Assembly: GCA_000437275.1 (NCBI GenBank)
Contig: FR899663.1
Coordinates: 1 to 17,845 of the forward strand
DNA length: 17,845 nt
DNA from: Clostridium sp. CAG:411
GTDB taxonomy: Bacteria > Bacillota > Clostridia > Lachnospirales > Lachnospiraceae
Direction of reading: 5' to 3'
Below, in pieces: positions 1-7,685 of this stretch; positions within the stretch are counted from its first letter, which is position 1, and every line of letters starts with the position of its first letter. The notes beneath the pieces are model-generated. The model made no database searches. It was not told where the DNA came from and worked only from the letters and a program-made list of their open reading frames with translations. The position numbers were made by a program, and so were the translations under genes.

Positions 1-1
1 G

Positions 2-259
2 GCAAAAGAAATGCAGGATTTGCAAGAGGAACTGGAAGATTTACAGGGAGAGTACCAAGGTTTGCAAGGAAAGGTAGAAGGTTTACAAGGGGAAAAACAA
101 GAACTGGAAGAGAATTATCAAAACAGCATTATAGCAATGGTACAGATGGCATTGGAATTTTGTGCAAACGAGAAGGAAGTCATAGGTAAAACCGCGGAAA
201 AGTGTCATGTGAGCGTAGAGTTTGTGACAGAGTTGTGGAATGCCAGAAAAGATAGTTGA
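2..259 (+). CDS. C-terminal part of an unidentified coiled-coil protein (5'-truncated by window edge)
   Basis: The reading frame is open from base 2 and ends at TGA 257-259, so the ATG at 11 is probably internal and the gene likely starts before the window. The visible part begins with a heptad coiled coil in which LQ-G/E units recur every seven residues (roughly residues 3-40), visible in the DNA as degenerate 21-nt repeats. A short globular tail follows, with a helix-turn-helix-like pattern (KTAEKCHVSVEFVTELW). This layout resembles the tails of Rpn/PD-(D/E)XK transposase-like proteins of Clostridia, but the catalytic part is not visible, so that is only a guess. It lies 29 nt upstream of mfd and could be cotranscribed with it. 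Confidence 0.6.
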   Translation, partial: AKEMQDLQEELEDLQGEYQGLQGKVEGLQGEKQELEENYQNSIIAMVQMALEFCANEKEVIGKTAEKCHVSVEFVTELWNARKDS

Positions 260-288
260 TTGCTTATTTTTTTGGAGGTTTGTAGTTT

Positions 289-3200
289 ATGAATTTTTTA
301 TTTACACCTTTTTCCGAACTGGAAGAGTTTAATAAAATACAAATGAGTATAAAAGGCAATCGTACTCCCGTGCAGGTGACCGGGTGTATGGATTCGCAAA
401 AGGTACATTTGATGGCTGGTTTGGGAGAAGAGTATTTATATAAAGTAATTATTGCAGAGAATGAAATAAAAGCAAAGGAACTTTATGAGGACTACAAACT
501 ATATGACCGACAAGTATACTTGTACCCTGCAAAGGATGCTATTTTTTACAATGCAGATATTCGTGGAAATGCTATTGTACGACAGCGTTTAAAGGTACTT
601 CGTGGATTGATAGAGCAAACGCCTATGTGTGTGATTACTACAATGGACGGTGGAATGGATAAGTTGTTGCCATTGAAAAGATGGGCAGAGAATGTGCTTA
701 CGATTGAAGAAGCAGGGATTGTTGATATAGACAAGATAAAACGGAAACTGGTACATATGGGATATGAACATGTGGGACAGGTAGATGGAAGTGGACAGTT
801 TTCTATTCGTGGCGGCATTATTGATATTTATCCTCTGACGGAGGAAAACCCTTACCGTATTGAATTGTGGGATGACGAAGTGGATACGATTCGTGCTTTT
901 GATGTAGAGAGTCAGCGTTCCATTGAAAATGTTGACTCTCTTAAAGTGTATCCAGCCACAGAAGTAACGCTCAGCAAAGAAGAAATGGAACGGGGCATTC
1001 GAAAACTGAAAAAAGAACTGAAGGCACAGACCGAGCTGTTACGAGGGGAGTTTAAGACAGAAGAAGCGTATCGGTTGGAGCAGACCGTATCTGAATTTAT
1101 AGAAAATCTTACAATCTATGGTGCCAGTGCTGGAATGGAAAGTGTCATGGATGTATTTTTTGAGGAAACAGAGAGTCTGTTTGATTACTTCCCACAGGAA
1201 AACACTTTGTTTTTTGTAGACGAACCTTCCCATGTGGAGGAGCGTGCCAATGCGGTGGATTTTGAGTTTCAGGAGAGTATGAGTCACCGCTTGGAAAAGG
1301 GATATTTATTGCCATCGCAGGCAAATGTCATTTTCCCTTATGAGAAGCTTGTAGCAAAATTGACTGGGAAAAAGACAGTGCTTCTTAGTATGTTAGATTA
1401 TAAGACAAAGCATTGGAATGTAAAAGAAAAGGCAGATATGATGGTTACATCTGTTGCACCGTATCATCATAATTTTGAAATGCTTGTGAAAGATTTAACA
1501 AATTGGAAGAAGAAAGGGTATCGGGTCGTATTGTTTTCTGGTTCTATGAGTCGAGCAAAACGGTTGAGTGAGGACCTAAAGCAATATGATTTATCTGCTT
1601 TTTTCCATGAGACAGGAGACAGGGAGTTAGAACCGGGCACCATTATGGTTACAACGGGAAATCTGCACAAAGGTTTTACCTATCCATTGATTCAGGTGGC
1701 ATTTGTATCGGAAAGTGACATTTTTGGAGAGAAGCAGGCAAAACGAAAGAAAAAGAAAACGCAGTATGATGGAAAATCTATTCAGAATTTTACGGAATTA
1801 AATATCGGAGATTATGTTATTCACGAGAATCATGGAGTTGGTATTTATAAGGGAATTGAAAAGATTACGGTAGATAAGACGGTAAAAGATTATGTAAAAA
1901 TAGAATATGCAGATGGAGGCAATTTATATGTGCTTGCCACTGGGCTTGAAGTGTTGCAGAAATATTCTAGCGGGGATGGAAAAAAGCCGAAGATGAATAA
2001 GCTTAATTCCGCTGAATGGAAAAAGACAAAAAGTAGAGTACATTCCTCTGTTCGCCGCGTAGCGAAAGAATTGGTCGAGCTTTATGCGAAACGTCAGGAA
2101 AAAATCGGCTATCGTTTTGATAATGACAGTCTTTGGCAGCGAGAGTTTGAAGAGATGTTTCCATATGAGGAAACGGATGATCAGGTATCTGCCATTGAAG
2201 CGACCAAGCGTGACATGGAGAGTACAAAGATTATGGATCGCTTGATTTGTGGGGATGTGGGCTTTGGTAAGACAGAGATTGCGATTCGAGCAGCGTTTAA
2301 AGCGGTTGACAATGGAAAGCAAGTGGCTTTTTTGGTGCCTACTACGATTTTAGCACAGCAGCATTACAACACGTTTGTGCAGCGTATGAAAGAGTTTCCT
2401 ATCAAGATTGGTATGTTGTCTCGTTTCCGAACACCTGCACAGCAGAAAAAAGATTTGGAGGCACTGAAAAAGGGGCAGTTGGACATTGTAATTGGAACGC
2501 ATCGTCTGTTATCAAAAGATGTAAAATATCATAATCTGGGGCTATTGATCGTGGATGAGGAACAGCGTTTCGGAGTAACACACAAAGAGAAGATTAAGAT
2601 GTTAAAGGAAAATGTGGATGTACTTACTTTATCCGCAACGCCAATCCCAAGAACACTTCATATGAGTTTGATTGGTATTCGTGATATGAGTGTACTGGAG
2701 GAACCACCTGTAGACCGTATGCCAATACAGACATTTATTGTAGAACAAAATGACGAGATTGTTCGTGAAGCAATCAATCGTGAGCTTGCCAGAAATGGAC
2801 AGGTTTTTTATGTGTATAATCGTGTCAAAAATATTGAGGAAGTAGCGGCACATATTGCAGAATTAGTTCCACATGCTGCGGTAGGTTGCGCGCATGGACA
2901 AATGAGTTCTCGTGAACTGGAAAAGATTATGTATCAGTTTATACAGGGCGAACTGGATGTGTTAGTTTCCACTACTATTGTAGAGACAGGACTGGATATA
3001 TCAAATGTAAATACAATGTTAGTTCATGATGCAGACCAATTGGGACTATCGCAATTATATCAGCTTCGAGGGCGTGTAGGACGTTCCAACCGTACTGCTT
3101 ATGCATTTTTAATGTATCGAAGAAATAAGGTTTTAAAAGAAGTGGCAGAAAAACGATTGCAGGCAATGCGGGAGTTTACAGAGCTTGGTTCTGGTTTCAA

Positions 3201-3825
3201 GATTGCCATGACAGATTTGGAAATCCGAGGAGCAGGAAGTCTTTTAGGAGAGCAGCAGCATGGTCACATGGAAGCCATTGGGTATGATTTATATTGTAAG
3301 ATGCTTACGGAAGCAGTAAGGGAATATAAGGGAGAGGAAGTGGAAGCTTCCTTTGATACGACGGTGGATGTAAATGTAGATGCGTATATTCCAGCTACCT
3401 ATATCCGAAGTGAGTATCAGAAATTGGAGATGTATAAGCGTATTGCAGGCATTGAAAACAGGGATGAATGGATGGATATGCAGGAAGAATTGGTGGATCG
3501 TTTTGGAGATATGCCAAAAGCTGTACAGAACTTGTTAAATATAGTATTATTAAAGTCTATGGCACATCAGGTATATGTGGAACAGGTAAAACAGAAAAAG
3601 GAAAAAGAATTAGAATTTACAATGTTTGCGCAGGCAAAGATTAAAGCGGAAAAGATTCCGCCTTTATTAGAAAAATATAAGGGAAGATTACAATTTTCCA
3701 TGAAGCCTACGCCGATATTTACATTTATATGGAGTAAAGAAAAACAACGTGGGAAAGATGATAGTAAAAACTTTTTCCCAAATGTAATAGAATTTTTACA
3801 GGATATGAAGGAGGAACTTGTATGA
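289..3825 (+). CDS. mfd: Transcription-repair coupling factor Mfd
   Basis: Mfd is an ATP-driven DNA translocase that removes RNA polymerase stalled at lesions and recruits UvrA for nucleotide excision repair. The 1178-residue length is normal for the family. The N-terminal third is the UvrB-like module. A CarD-type RNA-polymerase-interacting domain spans about 505-560 (IGDYVIHENHGVGIYKG). The RecG-like helicase follows, with Walker A GDVGFGKTE at 655-663, the DEEQRFG box from 756, SATPIPRTL, and the QLRGRVGRS motif VI. A C-terminal TRCF domain completes the protein. GGAGG at 274-278 supports the ATG at 289. Its TGA overlaps the ATG of the next gene by 4 nt, which points to translational coupling. 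Confidence 0.98.
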   Translation: MNFLFTPFSELEEFNKIQMSIKGNRTPVQVTGCMDSQKVHLMAGLGEEYLYKVIIAENEIKAKELYEDYKLYDRQVYLYPAKDAIFYNADIRGNAIVRQRLKVLRGLIEQTPMCVITTMDGGMDKLLPLKRWAENVLTIEEAGIVDIDKIKRKLVHMGYEHVGQVDGSGQFSIRGGIIDIYPLTEENPYRIELWDDEVDTIRAFDVESQRSIENVDSLKVYPATEVTLSKEEMERGIRKLKKELKAQTELLRGEFKTEEAYRLEQTVSEFIENLTIYGASAGMESVMDVFFEETESLFDYFPQENTLFFVDEPSHVEERANAVDFEFQESMSHRLEKGYLLPSQANVIFPYEKLVAKLTGKKTVLLSMLDYKTKHWNVKEKADMMVTSVAPYHHNFEMLVKDLTNWKKKGYRVVLFSGSMSRAKRLSEDLKQYDLSAFFHETGDRELEPGTIMVTTGNLHKGFTYPLIQVAFVSESDIFGEKQAKRKKKKTQYDGKSIQNFTELNIGDYVIHENHGVGIYKGIEKITVDKTVKDYVKIEYADGGNLYVLATGLEVLQKYSSGDGKKPKMNKLNSAEWKKTKSRVHSSVRRVAKELVELYAKRQEKIGYRFDNDSLWQREFEEMFPYEETDDQVSAIEATKRDMESTKIMDRLICGDVGFGKTEIAIRAAFKAVDNGKQVAFLVPTTILAQQHYNTFVQRMKEFPIKIGMLSRFRTPAQQKKDLEALKKGQLDIVIGTHRLLSKDVKYHNLGLLIVDEEQRFGVTHKEKIKMLKENVDVLTLSATPIPRTLHMSLIGIRDMSVLEEPPVDRMPIQTFIVEQNDEIVREAINRELARNGQVFYVYNRVKNIEEVAAHIAELVPHAAVGCAHGQMSSRELEKIMYQFIQGELDVLVSTTIVETGLDISNVNTMLVHDADQLGLSQLYQLRGRVGRSNRTAYAFLMYRRNKVLKEVAEKRLQAMREFTELGSGFKIAMTDLEIRGAGSLLGEQQHGHMEAIGYDLYCKMLTEAVREYKGEEVEASFDTTVDVNVDAYIPATYIRSEYQKLEMYKRIAGIENRDEWMDMQEELVDRFGDMPKAVQNLLNIVLLKSMAHQVYVEQVKQKKEKELEFTMFAQAKIKAEKIPPLLEKYKGRLQFSMKPTPIFTFIWSKEKQRGKDDSKNFFPNVIEFLQDMKEELV

Positions 3826-4550
3826 GTTGCGATAAAAGCATAAAATGGAAGAAGGGAATTGCGCTGGGAATGGCAGTATTACTGGCATTTGGTGGAACAG
3901 CCTGTGGGAAAAAGCAGGATACATCTAAAAAAACAGAGAAAACTACCACCTTTGAATCAAGTGATATGAAGATGGATACTTGCATTATGGCAGTTGGAGA
4001 TGAAGAAGTTACATTGAACGAGATGCTGTTTTACGTGTATCAGTTAAAATCCGAATATGATGGAGCGCTTACGCCAGAGGTTTGGCAGTATGCCTATGAA
4101 AAGGACAAGACGATAGAAGGGTATTCTAAGGAACAGCTTGTAGATGAAATTGCGCAGATAAAGATTATTTGTCAGGAAGCTCAATTGCAGGGATATGAAC
4201 TTACAGAGGAAGAAGCAAACGAAGCGGACGTAACAGCAGGAAAGTATGTGGAAACGCTTTCGGAAGATGCAAAAGCGTACCATTTGACAAGGGATTTGGT
4301 GTCAAAGATTTACAAAGAACATGCGTTGGCTAAGAAAATGTATGATGTAGTCAGCGGAACCATTGATACAAATGTGTCGGATGAGGAGATTGCAGAAAAA
4401 GGAAGTAATCCCGATAAGGTTACCGAATATAAAGAGGAAATTTTGAAAGAACGAGAAAAAAAGCAATTCCAAAAAGAATTTTCTAAATGGAAAAAGAACT
4501 ATGACATTGTAGTGAGTCAGACATTATTAGATAAGATCTCATTTAACTAG
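3822..4550 (+). CDS. SurA/PrsA N-domain-like lipoprotein chaperone lacking a PPIase domain
   Basis: This is a predicted extracytoplasmic lipoprotein of 242 residues. A basic N-terminus is followed by a hydrophobic stretch (about 12-23) and a lipobox-like GTAC with Cys28, whose -3 Gly is slightly atypical. A charged Lys/Thr/Ser linker follows. The body looks like a SurA/PrsA chaperone module: an 'AVGDEEVTLNEMLFYV' start, a long helical region, and a VSDEEI element (about 187-192). It then runs directly into the C-terminal helix (KEREKKQFQKEFSKWKK). PrsA proteins are usually longer because a parvulin rotamase domain sits at that junction; I see none here. It is translationally coupled to mfd (ATGA overlap) with a strong AAGGAGGAA at 3808-3816. 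A role in secreted-protein folding is inferred. Confidence 0.72.
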   Translation: MSCDKSIKWKKGIALGMAVLLAFGGTACGKKQDTSKKTEKTTTFESSDMKMDTCIMAVGDEEVTLNEMLFYVYQLKSEYDGALTPEVWQYAYEKDKTIEGYSKEQLVDEIAQIKIICQEAQLQGYELTEEEANEADVTAGKYVETLSEDAKAYHLTRDLVSKIYKEHALAKKMYDVVSGTIDTNVSDEEIAEKGSNPDKVTEYKEEILKEREKKQFQKEFSKWKKNYDIVVSQTLLDKISFN

Positions 4551-4568
4551 AAAGGGAGCGCAGAAACC

Positions 4569-5048
4569 TTGTTTGAAAAAAAGGAATATATTATGGACAG
4601 CACCTTCGGAGTTTGTATGGTGGAGAAGGTTACAAAGCTTGTGGTTGGAAGAGAACAACAAATGGAATATTACGTGTTGCAGTCTGCGGCAGATAAAAAG
4701 AAAAAAGCCTATATTCCAGTGCAAAATCATGAAACAGTTTTGAGAAGATTAATCACACCGGAGCAGGCAACCTCTATTTTAGAAAAAATAAAAGTGGAAA
4801 TTAATACCAATAATAAAGAAGAAATGGAAGCATTAACGGTGGAAGAGGCAAGAGGTGTATTGGAAAGCGGAGATCCCGATTCTTGGGCAAAAGTCAGTAG
4901 TTATCTGCTACAGAGAGAAGGAGAACTATCGCCTCCTGTTGTTGGAATTTTAGAAAAAATATGGGAACAGTTGCAGAATGAACTTGCATTTGTGCTGAAA
5001 AAATCCAGAGATGACATTAGACAGATGGTGGAGAATGGTATAAAATGA
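4569..5048 (+). CDS. CarD family transcriptional regulator (RNA polymerase-binding)
   Basis: CarD/CdnL proteins bind the RNA polymerase beta subunit through an N-terminal Tudor-like RID domain and stabilise the open promoter complex. The 159-residue length fits the family. Residues 1-60 show the RID pattern (MFEKKEYIMDSTFGVCMVEKV, then a YYVLQS strand and AYIPV). The rest is helical, as in the CarD C-terminal domain (LITPEQATSILEKI onward). The TTG at 4569 is preferred over the ATG at 4593. It restores the conserved 'MF..x(2-3)Y/V' opening of the family, and GGGAG at 4554-4558 is well spaced from it. The gene sits 18 nt after the lipoprotein gene and close to mfd, whose own RID domain is homologous. 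Confidence 0.85.
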   Translation: MFEKKEYIMDSTFGVCMVEKVTKLVVGREQQMEYYVLQSAADKKKKAYIPVQNHETVLRRLITPEQATSILEKIKVEINTNNKEEMEALTVEEARGVLESGDPDSWAKVSSYLLQREGELSPPVVGILEKIWEQLQNELAFVLKKSRDDIRQMVENGIK

Positions 5049-5087
5049 TATAAGGGACAAAATGACAATGGAAATGGAGAGGATAAT

Positions 5088-5312
5088 ATGGATATCGAAC
5101 TTTTTCGTACAAGTAGTGAAGAGGAACGAAAAAAACTTCGAAAGATTTTGCTCAATAAACAGATTTCTTTCTCGGAGAGATGGGAAAAAATTCCATTGGT
5201 GAAGCGTGGGAAATATGGTGGGCAAAAGGAAATGTGTGTGGTTTACATAAGTGAATTTTATGACAGTCAGGTAGATGAGATTTGCAAGCTTATGGAAACA
5301 GAAAATGTATAG
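5088..5312 (+). CDS. Small hypothetical protein, 74 residues
   Basis: I do not recognise this family. The start is supported by GGAGAGG at 5076-5082, and the gene lies 39 nt after carD in the same direction. The product is charged: an acidic/basic helix (about residues 8-24, EEERKKLRKILLNK), then an SERWEKIPLVKRGKYGG segment, a short hydrophobic VVYI strand and a C-terminal acidic helix. There is no signal peptide, membrane segment or cysteine motif (one Cys near 49 and one near 67). It is probably cytoplasmic. The strong ribosome site and operon position argue that it is real. Confidence 0.65.
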   Translation: MDIELFRTSSEEERKKLRKILLNKQISFSERWEKIPLVKRGKYGGQKEMCVVYISEFYDSQVDEICKLMETENV

Positions 5313-5317
5313 AGCAG

Positions 5318-5380
5318 TTATTATTCACTGTGTATTTGCGATAAAATTTCGAACGGTAAAGAATTGTAGATGAATAGTAA
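5318..5380. repeat. Imperfect palindrome after the 74-residue gene
   Basis: TTATTATTCA (5318-5327) can pair over 10 bp, one of them G-U, with TGAATAGTAA (5371-5380). The loop is 43 nt. The left arm and its flank (5316-5338) match 17802-17824 at 18 of 23 positions by eye. Confidence 0.4.
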
Positions 5381-5388
5381 TATCAGAT

Positions 5389-5430
5389 AAGGAGCAGGGA
5401 TCGTATTTGTTTTTGCTCCTTTGCTTTTGT
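5389..5430 (+). terminator. Weak intrinsic terminator before ktrB
   Basis: An 8-bp perfect inverted repeat, AAGGAGCA at 5389-5396 and TGCTCCTT at 5414-5421, encloses a 17-nt loop. It is followed by a broken T-rich stretch (tgcttttgtt). The stem is adequate but the U-tract is poor, so some read-through into ktrB is likely. Confidence 0.45.
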
Positions 5431-5436
5431 TAGAAT
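5407..5436 (+). promoter_or_regulatory. Candidate promoter for ktrBA
   Basis: TTGTTT (5407-5412) and TAGAAT (5431-5436) are separated by 18 nt, leaving about 17 nt to the ribosome site and the ATG at 5460. It overlaps the hairpin arm at 5414-5421. The match is moderate. No c-di-AMP (ydaO-type) riboswitch, sometimes found before ktr genes, could be recognised in the 147-nt gap. Confidence 0.35.
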
Positions 5437-5459
5437 ATAGTAGTTAAAAAGGAGAAGTT

Positions 5460-6800
5460 ATGTTAAAAAAATGGAAAAAGATGAGTCAGACCAGACTGAT
5501 TGCATTGAGCTTTTTTTGTGTAATCTTAGCAGGAACATTCTTGTTGACGCTTCCCTGGGCTTCCAGAACGGGAGAGTGGACAAGTCCGTTAAATGCGTTA
5601 TTTACTGCCACAAGTGCTACTTGTGTGACAGGACTTATTGTGTATGACACGTATTGTCATTGGAGTTTATTTGGACAGATTGTAATTATTTGTCTGATAC
5701 AGATCGGTGGACTGGGATTGATGACGATTATCAGCCTTTTGGCGGTGTTTACAAAGCGACGCATTGGTTTGGGCGAGAGGCGGCTTTTGATGATCTCCTC
5801 TGGAAATATGCGTATGAGTGGCGTAATAAGACTGATTCAAAAAGTTGCGGTCATTACTTTTGTTTGTGAAGGAATTGGTGCCTTGGTACTTGCCTGTTCG
5901 TTTGTGCCACAAATGGGAATTGTCAGAGGTTGTTATAATGCGATATTCCATTCTATATCCGCGTTTTGTAATGCAGGGTTTGATTTAATGGGGCGTTTTA
6001 AAGAAGGTTCCTCTCTTGCATTATATGAACAGAATGTTGCGGTAATGCTTCCCCTTGCAATTTTAATTGTAGTGGGGGGAATTGGTTTTCAGGTTTGGTC
6101 AGATTTGCATGAAAATGGTTTTCATGTAAAAAAATATTCTTTACACACAAAAGTGGCACTGTTATCTACAGGTGCATTGTTGTTTGGCGGATGGCTTTTG
6201 TATTTTATTTTTGAAAACAAGTATCACCTAAATGGTATGACATTGCCAGAAAAATTGTTGTCCAGCGGTTTTATGTCTGCTACAACCAGAACAGCGGGAT
6301 TTGCAGGCTTTGATTTATCGCAGTTATCACAGTCGGGCAGTATGCTTACTATAATTCTTATGTTAATCGGTGGTTGTCCTGGCTCTACGGCTGGAGGAAT
6401 AAAGGCAACTACGATTGCTGTTATGGTTATGTCTGTGATTGGTATGAGTAGAGGTGACACGGATATTACGGTGTTTAAACGCCGTTTGAATAAAGAATTG
6501 ATTAAACATGCAGCGGTAATCTGTTTTGTCTATGTATCAGTTGTTTTAGCAGCTACTATGACGATTTGTACGATTGAACATGCCAGTTTAGCCAGCGTAT
6601 TATTCGAAACAAGTTCAGCCATGGGAACGGCAGGATTATCGCAAGGACTTACGGCACAGGCAGGAGACGTATCAAAGGTAATATTAATTGTTTTAATGTA
6701 TGGTGGGCGTATCGGTGGTCTGTCTTTATTATCTGTGTTTGCAGAGCGAAAGAAAGAGGCGCCACATAAAAGACCGGCAGAGCGTATTATGATTGGGTAA
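5460..6800 (+). CDS. ktrB: KtrB-type potassium uptake channel subunit (TrkH/KtrB family)
   Basis: KtrB is the membrane subunit of a K+ (Na+-stimulated) uptake system gated by the cytoplasmic KtrA ring. The 446-residue hydrophobic protein shows four M1-P-M2 repeats with recognisable selectivity-filter loops: TCVTGL at 54-59, AFCNAGF around 168-174, TTRTAGF around 275-281, and SAMGTAGL around 386-393. The third repeat also carries the glycine-rich GGCPGSTAGGIK intramembrane segment that gates KtrB. The start has an AAAGGAGAA ribosome site. The gene is followed after 14 nt by ktrA, forming a two-gene unit. Homology to TrkH/KtrD is equally possible by sequence, but the single-RCK partner favours the Ktr type. 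Confidence 0.92.
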   Translation: MLKKWKKMSQTRLIALSFFCVILAGTFLLTLPWASRTGEWTSPLNALFTATSATCVTGLIVYDTYCHWSLFGQIVIICLIQIGGLGLMTIISLLAVFTKRRIGLGERRLLMISSGNMRMSGVIRLIQKVAVITFVCEGIGALVLACSFVPQMGIVRGCYNAIFHSISAFCNAGFDLMGRFKEGSSLALYEQNVAVMLPLAILIVVGGIGFQVWSDLHENGFHVKKYSLHTKVALLSTGALLFGGWLLYFIFENKYHLNGMTLPEKLLSSGFMSATTRTAGFAGFDLSQLSQSGSMLTIILMLIGGCPGSTAGGIKATTIAVMVMSVIGMSRGDTDITVFKRRLNKELIKHAAVICFVYVSVVLAATMTICTIEHASLASVLFETSSAMGTAGLSQGLTAQAGDVSKVILIVLMYGGRIGGLSLLSVFAERKKEAPHKRPAERIMIG

Positions 6801-6814
6801 GAAAGGATGGAAAA

Positions 6815-7468
6815 ATGAAAACAGTATTGGTAATTGGAATGGGAAGATTGGGGAGTTATCTGGCAAGAAGAATGCAGGATTTAGGAAATGAAGTTATGGT
6901 GGTGGATCAGGATGAGGAATTGATACAGGAACTTTCACCAGATTTTAGTGATTGTTATTCTGGTGATTGTACCAATGAAGGTGTGTTACGTTCCTTAGGC
7001 GTGAATAATTTTGATTATTGTTTTGTGACAATAGGGGAAAATGCATATGATTCGTTAGAGATTACCAGTATGCTCAAAGAACTTGGGGCAAGACATGTAA
7101 TTGTGAATGCAAGAAAAGAACGACAGGAAAAGTTTTTAAAGAGTGTTGGAGCCGATGAGGTGATTTTCCCTGAGAAGGAATATGCGGAAAAACTGGCAAT
7201 CCGTTACAACTCCGATAATATTTTTGATTATGAGGATTTAACGGCAGATTATGGTATTTTTGAAATATCCATTTTATCGGAATGGGTTGGAAAAAGTATA
7301 ATCGAGCTTGGGATTGCAAAGAATTATAATGTGAATATTCTGTCAATCAAAAAAGGAGAAAAAATGTATCCGATGCCAAGCGGGGATTATGTGTTTTGTG
7401 AGAAAGACCATGTTGTGGTACTTGGAGCAAATCAGGATGTATATAAATTGGCAGCTACGCATAGATAA
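6815..7468 (+). CDS. ktrA: KtrA-type RCK regulatory subunit of K+ transporter
   Basis: KtrA forms a cytoplasmic octameric ring under the KtrB dimer and gates K+ uptake according to bound nucleotide. The 217-residue length matches single-RCK KtrA rather than the doubled TrkA. RCK_N has the Rossmann glycine motif GMGRLG near residues 8-13, followed by acidic VVDQD at the end of beta-2 and 'FDYCFVTIGEN'. RCK_C covers roughly residues 135-217 (ISILSEWVGKSI... EKDHVVVLGAN). In Firmicutes RCK_C of this family can bind c-di-AMP; that is family knowledge, not seen here. AAGGA at 6803-6807 precedes the start. Confidence 0.92.
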   Translation: MKTVLVIGMGRLGSYLARRMQDLGNEVMVVDQDEELIQELSPDFSDCYSGDCTNEGVLRSLGVNNFDYCFVTIGENAYDSLEITSMLKELGARHVIVNARKERQEKFLKSVGADEVIFPEKEYAEKLAIRYNSDNIFDYEDLTADYGIFEISILSEWVGKSIIELGIAKNYNVNILSIKKGEKMYPMPSGDYVFCEKDHVVVLGANQDVYKLAATHR

Positions 7469-7559
7469 ATAAAGACAGGCTGAACTGCATTTTTAGAACG
7501 TTGCCAAAAAACAGTAACAGTTGTACAAAACAAAGGGCTTCTTTTAGGCAAAATGGCTG

Positions 7560-7589
7560 TTGAAACATTTTCTGCTTTTATGGTAAACT
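7560..7589 (+). promoter_or_regulatory. Candidate promoter for the diguanylate cyclase-truA unit
   Basis: TTGAAA (7560-7565) and TAAACT (7584-7589) are spaced by 18 nt in the 217-nt gap between ktrA and the GGDEF gene. This would give a leader of about 90 nt containing the imperfect palindrome at 7614-7652. No convincing terminator was found after ktrA, so read-through is also possible. Confidence 0.4.
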
Positions 7590-7613
7590 AAAATAGATTG
7601 GGATTATTTACCG

Positions 7614-7652
7614 TTATTATTTGATGCATAAAAAGGTTGTGTTGAATAGTAA
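7614..7652 (+). repeat. Imperfect palindrome in the leader of the GGDEF gene
   Basis: TTATTATTTGA (7614-7624) can pair over 11 bp with TTGAATAGTAA (7642-7652) if G-U pairs are allowed in RNA; the loop is 17 nt. The right arm contains the same TGAATAGTAA word as at 5371-5380. Confidence 0.4.
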
Positions 7653-7685
7653 GGAAAATGATATTGTAGCAATGGAGGGAAGGGT

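Noticed and set aside
50..110. Short tandem repeats at the window start as a possible CRISPR or VNTR
   Set aside because: The period is 21 nt in frame, with no spacers; it is explained by coiled-coil heptads in the protein.
5313..5459. c-di-AMP (ydaO/yuaA) riboswitch before ktrB
   Set aside because: The gap is only 147 nt and the conserved purine-rich ydaO motifs could not be found.
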